Of a DNA stretch of 35,274 nucleotides, positions 31,378-35,274 are shown one piece after another. How positions within the stretch are numbered: the stretch's first letter is position 1; every line of letters starts with the position of its first letter. Source of the DNA: an uncultured Collinsella sp. (GTDB taxonomy: Bacteria > Actinomycetota > Coriobacteriia > Coriobacteriales > Coriobacteriaceae); assembly GCA_900547765.1 (NCBI GenBank), contig URIA01000021.1, forward strand, positions 1 to 35,274, given 5' to 3'. A program made the translations under genes and the position numbers. Below the pieces are notes generated by a model that saw only the letters and a program-made list of their open reading frames with translations, ran no database searches and was not told the DNA's origin.

Positions 31378-32823
31378 ATGGCAGAATCTCGTGCGGAGCG
31401 TAAGGCTCGTCGTGCTTTGATCGAAGCAGCTGAGGGGTCGGAGGAGAAATCTTCTACGAAATCCAAGTCTTCTAAAGCTGCAAAAAACAAATCGGCCAAG
31501 AGCAGGGCTAAGACCAAGCGTTCTGACTCTCGTCGAGGCGGAGACAAAGCGTCTCAGACTCGCTCCAAGCGTCCGCATAAAGATCCGGTTTCGCCTGCGC
31601 GTAAGGCTGTGGATCCCAAGTCTCCCTGTTCCATCATGAGAGCTTGTGGCGGATGCACGGCGCTCAATCGTCCTTATAAAAAGCAGTTGGCAGCTAAGCA
31701 GGCTGCTATGGAGGAGCTTTTTGCTTCGCTTTGTGAGCGTGAGGGCATTGCTGTAGATCCTATTCGTGGCATGGGTGTCACCCTGGGCGACCCGGGCAAA
31801 TATCCTGCGCCGCGCGGTTTTCGCCATAAGGCCGCCACTCCCTTTGCTCCCGGTAAGGAGGGCGCTGTCCGTTGCGGTTTCTTTGAGCGCGGCACGCACA
31901 AGATCGTTGCCGTACCCGAGTGTCCTGTCGAGGCACCGGGTGCCCGTCAGATTCTCAACGGCATCGCACGCGAAGCTGAGCGGCTGCATATTCCCGCCTT
32001 TAATGAGGACAAGCATCTTGGTTTACTTCGCTATGCCGTCGTCCGCTGCGGTTGGCGTACCGACCAGGTCATGGTCACGCTCGTGACCGCTCAGCGCGAC
32101 TTGCCGCATGCGCAGGAGTTCTTTGAGGCTGTCGCCGCACTCAATCCGCACATCGTCACCGTCGCCCAAAACATCAACGGACGTCCCGGCAACGCCATCC
32201 TCGGCGAGGAAACCCGCATTGTATATGGCGCCGAGTGCATGCGCGACCAGCTGCTCGGCTGTGAGTTCGATATCTCCCCCACCGCGTTCTACCAGACCAA
32301 CCCGCAGCAGACCGAGCTGCTCTATCAGCTCGCGATTGACGGCATGGACCTGCAGCAGGGCGACGTACTCATGGATGCCTATTGCGGTAGCGGAACTATC
32401 GGCCTGTGCGCAGCTAAAGATGCCCAGAACAAGGGTATCGGCATTATGCTGCTCGGCGTTGAGCGCAACCCGGCGGGCATTGCCGACGCACGTCGCAATG
32501 CCGAGCTCAACGGCCTCACCCGCAGCGCTTGGTTTATGGCCGACGACGCCGCCGACTACATCCTGGATGCCGCCGACAACAACGAACGCGTCGACGTTCT
32601 TTCCATCGACCCGCCGCGCGCCGGCTCCACGCCCGAGTTCCTCGAAGCTGCCTGCGCACTTAAGCCGCGCCGCATCACCTATATCAGCTGCAACCCCGTA
32701 ACTCAAGAGCGCGACCTTCACCAGCTCCTCGACGGAGGCTATCGCCTGCTCAAGATCACGCCCGTCGACATGTTCCCTCACACCGACCACACCGAAACCG
32801 TAGCGGTCCTCGAACGCCGCTAA
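31378..32823 (+). CDS. 23S rRNA/tRNA (uracil-5)-methyltransferase, RlmD/TrmA family
   Basis: A 481-residue SAM-dependent RNA m5U methyltransferase. Residues 1-80 are a Lys/Ser/Arg-rich unstructured tail in place of the usual TRAM domain. Cysteines in CSIMRACGGC (84-93), with one in VPECPV near 180, match the 4Fe-4S site of RlmD-type enzymes. The SAM site is MDAYCGSGTIGLCAA near 337. DPPRAG near 417 and SCNPVT near 440, with the catalytic cysteine, complete the family set. GTGGGG precedes the ATG at 31378. The first 140 or so codons favour T-ending triplets such as TCT, GCT and CGT, unlike the C-ending bulk of the gene. Target RNA cannot be told from sequence. Confidence 0.9.
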   Translation: MAESRAERKARRALIEAAEGSEEKSSTKSKSSKAAKNKSAKSRAKTKRSDSRRGGDKASQTRSKRPHKDPVSPARKAVDPKSPCSIMRACGGCTALNRPYKKQLAAKQAAMEELFASLCEREGIAVDPIRGMGVTLGDPGKYPAPRGFRHKAATPFAPGKEGAVRCGFFERGTHKIVAVPECPVEAPGARQILNGIAREAERLHIPAFNEDKHLGLLRYAVVRCGWRTDQVMVTLVTAQRDLPHAQEFFEAVAALNPHIVTVAQNINGRPGNAILGEETRIVYGAECMRDQLLGCEFDISPTAFYQTNPQQTELLYQLAIDGMDLQQGDVLMDAYCGSGTIGLCAAKDAQNKGIGIMLLGVERNPAGIADARRNAELNGLTRSAWFMADDAADYILDAADNNERVDVLSIDPPRAGSTPEFLEAACALKPRRITYISCNPVTQERDLHQLLDGGYRLLKITPVDMFPHTDHTETVAVLERR

Positions 32824-32850
32824 CCAACCTCAGTAGATTTTTGGGACAAG

Positions 32851-32881
32851 AAAGGGGGAGACCCGCCTGAGCCGCCCCCTT
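32851..32881. terminator. Hairpin between convergent methyltransferase and PHP genes
   Basis: AAGGGGG (32852-32858) and CCCCCTT (32875-32881) can form a 7-bp stem between the two stop codons. T runs are weak on both strands, so termination is only probable. Confidence 0.45.
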
Positions 32882-32901
32882 CGCTTGGTTTATAAACTCC
32901 G

Positions 32902-33723
32902 CTACATCCCATTGCGCAGATCGCACACGCCGGCTGCCGCCATCTCGCGCAGCAGCGTCTCGCGGTCGCGCGTCACGATCAAATCCAGCGGGAAGTGAAT
33001 CTCGTCGAGCATCTTGCGCGCGTGATCGAGCTTGCCAATGGCCATGCCAATGTGGGCATCGGTTGACACGCCAATGCCCACGCCCAGCTCGGCGCAGCGC
33101 TCGGCGATCTTGCGGCATACGGCCCAATGCTCAGTGTCAACACCGTGTTCAAGACTATGGTTGTTGATCTCGATAATCTTGTGCTTGGCCTTAGCCGCCA
33201 ACAGCACCTCGTCGATATCGAACGGCACACCCGAACGCCCCGTGTGACCCAGCATGAACACCTTGGGGTGCTCCAGGGCATTGATATACATCTCGGTCGT
33301 CTGGGCCAGCGTCGCGCCCTCAGCAATCTGCGGATTATGCACGCTTGCAACCAAATAATCCAAATTACGCGTAACCAAATCGAACAGCGAATGCTGACGG
33401 CTGTACGAATCGCCGGCAATATCGAGCGTGACAGGAGTGTCCTCGCCAAACAGGCTTCCGTCCAGCGAAACGATATCGGCCTCGGCACCACGCAGCACCA
33501 GCACGCCGCTCCAAATGCGCGGCCAGATATCCTGGTTGATAAAGAACTGGTAACTGCGCAGGTCATTGGGGCAAGCCGTAACCATAGAGCTCAAATGGTC
33601 GGCAGATCCGAGCACCTGCAGACCACGCTCTGCCGCCCAGTACACATTCTCCTCAATGGTCGAATATGCATGCGCAGAGAACATCGTATGGGTATGAATG
33701 TCACAAGAAAGCAGGTAGGGCAT
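32902..33723 (-). CDS. PHP-domain phosphatase-like protein (YcdX-like)
   Basis: A 273-residue metal-dependent hydrolase of the PHP superfamily, related to YcdX phosphatases. Metal ligands are visible in CDIHTHTMFSAHAYS (His10, His12, His18), GSADH near 39-43 and LRGAEADI near 77. Later come VASVHNP near 124, MLGHTGRSG near 157 and STDAHIG near 219. Length is that of the stand-alone family, so it is not a DNA polymerase or histidinol phosphatase fusion. AAGGAG supports the start at 33723. It is separated from the upstream aminotransferase by 165 bases with a hairpin and a possible promoter. The substrate is probably a phosphomonoester, unidentified. Confidence 0.88.
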   Translation of the reverse strand: MPYLLSCDIHTHTMFSAHAYSTIEENVYWAAERGLQVLGSADHLSSMVTACPNDLRSYQFFINQDIWPRIWSGVLVLRGAEADIVSLDGSLFGEDTPVTLDIAGDSYSRQHSLFDLVTRNLDYLVASVHNPQIAEGATLAQTTEMYINALEHPKVFMLGHTGRSGVPFDIDEVLLAAKAKHKIIEINNHSLEHGVDTEHWAVCRKIAERCAELGVGIGVSTDAHIGMAIGKLDHARKMLDEIHFPLDLIVTRDRETLLREMAAAGVCDLRNGM

Positions 33724-33760
33724 CAGGTCTCCTTATCTGGCACGGCCGTCGCTTATATTC

Positions 33761-33789
33761 ATTGTACGCATAGCCTCCGATAGTCGTAA
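33761..33789 (-). promoter_or_regulatory. Possible promoter of PHP gene
   Basis: Minus-strand TTACGA (33789-33784) and TACAAT (33766-33761) are 17 bases apart, about 40 bases upstream of the PHP start. Only the -10 is a good match. Confidence 0.35.
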
Positions 33790-33832
33790 AACCACTCCAT
33801 CCCAAAGACACAACGTCCATGACAACGGGGTC

Positions 33833-33860
33833 CGGCTTAACACCAAACCCCGTTTCACGT
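33833..33860 (-). terminator. Hairpin downstream of aminotransferase
   Basis: AACGGGGT and ACCCCGTT pair (8 bp) about 30 bases past the aminotransferase stop codon. There is no long T run on the minus strand. It may be a weak terminator. Exact ends are approximate. Confidence 0.4.
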
Positions 33861-33888
33861 AAAACATTGTAGGCAGAGCGCTTTACTT

Positions 33889-35073
33889 TTAACGATACTC
33901 GTCCGCCAACTGTTTCCAAGCGGGTAGCGAATTGACAATCGTTTCGTAACTCACGCAATAGCCCAGGCGGAACCAACCCGGCATACCAAAGCTGTCCGAG
34001 GGAACCGCAAGCAACTCATACTTCTTTGCGCGCTCGCAAAACGCATTCGCATCGGGCTCGAGTGCCTTCACCCACAGGTAGAAAGCACCGTCCGGCTCAA
34101 CATAGGTATAGCCGTAGTCCGCCAAGGCATCGGTGAGCGCCGTGCGGTTGCGAGCATAGGCCTCGACATCACTCGGCTCATCGATGCAATCGATAATCAC
34201 GCGCTGGAAGAGCGCCGGTGCACATACAAAACCCAGCGTACGGGCAGCACCCGCAACAGCCGGCATCAGACGCGCAACCTGCGGATTGGTGTTGGGAACC
34301 AAGATCCACCCCACGCGCTCACCCGGCAGCGACAGCGACTTGGAATACGAGTAGCACACGATGGTGTGCTCGTAGATCGAGGGCACCCAAGGCACCTCGG
34401 CACCGTACACGATCTCGCGGTACGGCTCATCCGAGATGAGCATAATCGGATTCTCGGGATCGCGCTGAGCGTTGGCCTCGCGCAGAACATTGGCCAGTCG
34501 CGTCAGCGTGTTGCGTGTATATACGGCACCAGTCGGATTGTTGGGCGAGTCGATGATGACGGCAGTCGTCTTATCGGTAATCGCCTTGAGCACGTTGTCC
34601 ACGCTCAGCTGGAACGTATCTTCATCGGCGAGCGCCTCAACACACGTACAGCCGGCCTTCTCAATCCAAACGCGATACTCCGGAAAGTACGGGGCGATAA
34701 CAATAACCTCGTCGCCCGGGTTCGTAACGGCGTTGAGCGTACAGGTGAGCGAAGCCGCGGCACCCACCGTCATAAAGACGTCCTTACCCTCATAGTTCGT
34801 TCCAAAGCGGCGGTTGAGCGATTCGGCGACGGCTGCTCGACATTGCGGCAGGCCCGGAGCGGGGGTGTAGCCGTGCAACTGATCACTCGGCAGCTCCAGG
34901 GCCTTCTTAATCGACTCAGCCACGGCAGCCGGCGCCGGAACGCTCGGATTGCCCAGCGAAAAATCGAATACGTTTTCCGCACCGATCTGCGCCTTGCGCT
35001 CAAGGCCATAGCTAAAAATCTCACGGATGATGGAGCTTTCCGCACCGCGAGCATACATAGTTTCGTTGATCAT
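33889..35073 (-). CDS. PLP-dependent aminotransferase, class I/II
   Basis: A 394-residue cytoplasmic aminotransferase of fold type I, aspartate aminotransferase-like group. IIDSPNNPTGAVYTR near 174 holds the PLP-contacting Asn. SDEPYREIVYG near 210 gives the Asp and Tyr. YSYSKSLSLPGERVGW near 236-251 has the Schiff-base lysine, and WFRLGYCVS near the end the substrate-carboxylate Arg. Length is normal. AAAGGGG precedes the ATG at 35073; a longer reading to 35172 runs through a large palindrome and is rejected. No biosynthetic neighbours define the amino acid used. A stand-alone gene with a palindromic element (35134-35193) in its upstream region. Confidence 0.92.
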   Translation of the reverse strand: MINETMYARGAESSIIREIFSYGLERKAQIGAENVFDFSLGNPSVPAPAAVAESIKKALELPSDQLHGYTPAPGLPQCRAAVAESLNRRFGTNYEGKDVFMTVGAAASLTCTLNAVTNPGDEVIVIAPYFPEYRVWIEKAGCTCVEALADEDTFQLSVDNVLKAITDKTTAVIIDSPNNPTGAVYTRNTLTRLANVLREANAQRDPENPIMLISDEPYREIVYGAEVPWVPSIYEHTIVCYSYSKSLSLPGERVGWILVPNTNPQVARLMPAVAGAARTLGFVCAPALFQRVIIDCIDEPSDVEAYARNRTALTDALADYGYTYVEPDGAFYLWVKALEPDANAFCERAKKYELLAVPSDSFGMPGWFRLGYCVSYETIVNSLPAWKQLADEYR

Positions 35074-35133
35074 CTGTTCCCCTTTCGCATAGGCGCTATT
35101 GTACGCTTTAGCCGAGCAAAGTGCCGCAGCAAT

Positions 35134-35193
35134 GTTGATTGGGGACAGACTTAAATGCGTGAAAACGCTCATTTAAGTCTGTCCCCAATCAAC
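35134..35193. repeat. 60-base palindrome with GGGGACAGAC arms
   Basis: Perfect 24-base arms (35134-35157 and 35170-35193), containing GATTGGGGACAGACTTAAAT, enclose a 12-base loop with its own CGT/ACG pair. It carries the GGGGACAG core seen in other elements of this window. It lies 61 bases upstream of the aminotransferase start. Confidence 0.85.
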
Positions 35194-35239
35194 AGACAGC
35201 CCCATATCGCTCAAAAGAAAAGGCTCTGTTAGACCAGGA

Positions 35240-35274
35240 TTGACATACATGTGTCCCCACGGTGCCATATCGTT
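35240..35274 (+). promoter_or_regulatory. Possible promoter leading out of the window
   Basis: A perfect TTGACA (35240-35245) near the end of the window; the -10 region falls at or past TGCCATATCG and is not convincing. A gene beyond the edge on the plus strand would be needed to support it. Confidence 0.25.

Noticed and set aside
33701..33976. Possible 91-residue protein on the minus strand between aminotransferase and PHP genes
   Set aside because: It starts inside the aminotransferase gene, has no ribosome site, and covers a hairpin and a likely promoter.
4171..35193. Prophage or integrative element carrying the palindromes
   Set aside because: No integrase, transposase, phage or conjugation gene is present, and the palindromes are spread at gene borders among ordinary chromosomal genes.

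Overview
The window looks like chromosomal DNA of a Coriobacteriia gut actinobacterium, most likely Collinsella or a close relative. This is inferred from high GC, a split transketolase, paired MFS/amidohydrolase genes, a GC-rich EF-G-like paralogue and many small palindromic elements carrying a GGGACAGG signature. No rRNA, tRNA, CRISPR array, insertion sequence or prophage gene was recognised. There are 28 protein genes, mostly short operons separated by hairpins.

Layout. Positions 98-1975 (minus) hold a Fis-type regulator with a degenerate sigma54-activator-like domain, then a small membrane-anchored protein. At 2242-4171 a YeiH-type exporter diverges from a GntR/FCD regulator. At 4289-6136 (minus) is glmS, followed by a 440-base spacer full of palindromes. 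At 6579-13533 two paralogous MFS transporters flank a PRD/BglG-like regulator; the second forms a tight operon with an amidohydrolase. At 13772-15616 a small membrane protein diverges from a LacI regulator. At 15730-17432 a HAD phosphatase diverges from larE.

The most coherent system is 17740-25162. A minus-strand operon encodes a fructose-family PTS permease (EIIBC), a GatZ/KbaZ-like protein, a transaldolase, the two halves of a transketolase, and the matching EIIA. A divergent LacI repressor sits upstream with a candidate operator at the operon promoter. The layout suggests import and phosphorylation of a ketose-type sugar, conversion by the GatZ-like protein, and entry into the non-oxidative pentose phosphate pathway. 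No aldolase catalytic subunit, sugar kinase or dehydrogenase is present in the cluster, so the substrate and the GatZ-like step are open questions.

The rest holds a secreted EndA-like nuclease (25282-26265), an EF-G-like GTPase with altered G3 and G4 motifs (26395-28470), a polar amino acid ABC transporter operon (28768-31038), a TrmA/RlmD-family RNA methyltransferase (31378-32823), a PHP-domain hydrolase (32902-33723) and a class I/II aminotransferase (33889-35073).

Two intergenic patterns stand out. First, at least seven kinds of palindromic element, several in multiple copies, many carrying GGGACAG in arm or loop. Second, an 18-base palindrome, TTGCCGTA-N2-TACGGCAA, or variants of it, lies upstream of both MFS transporters, the PRD regulator and the LacI/membrane-protein pair, suggesting a shared regulon.
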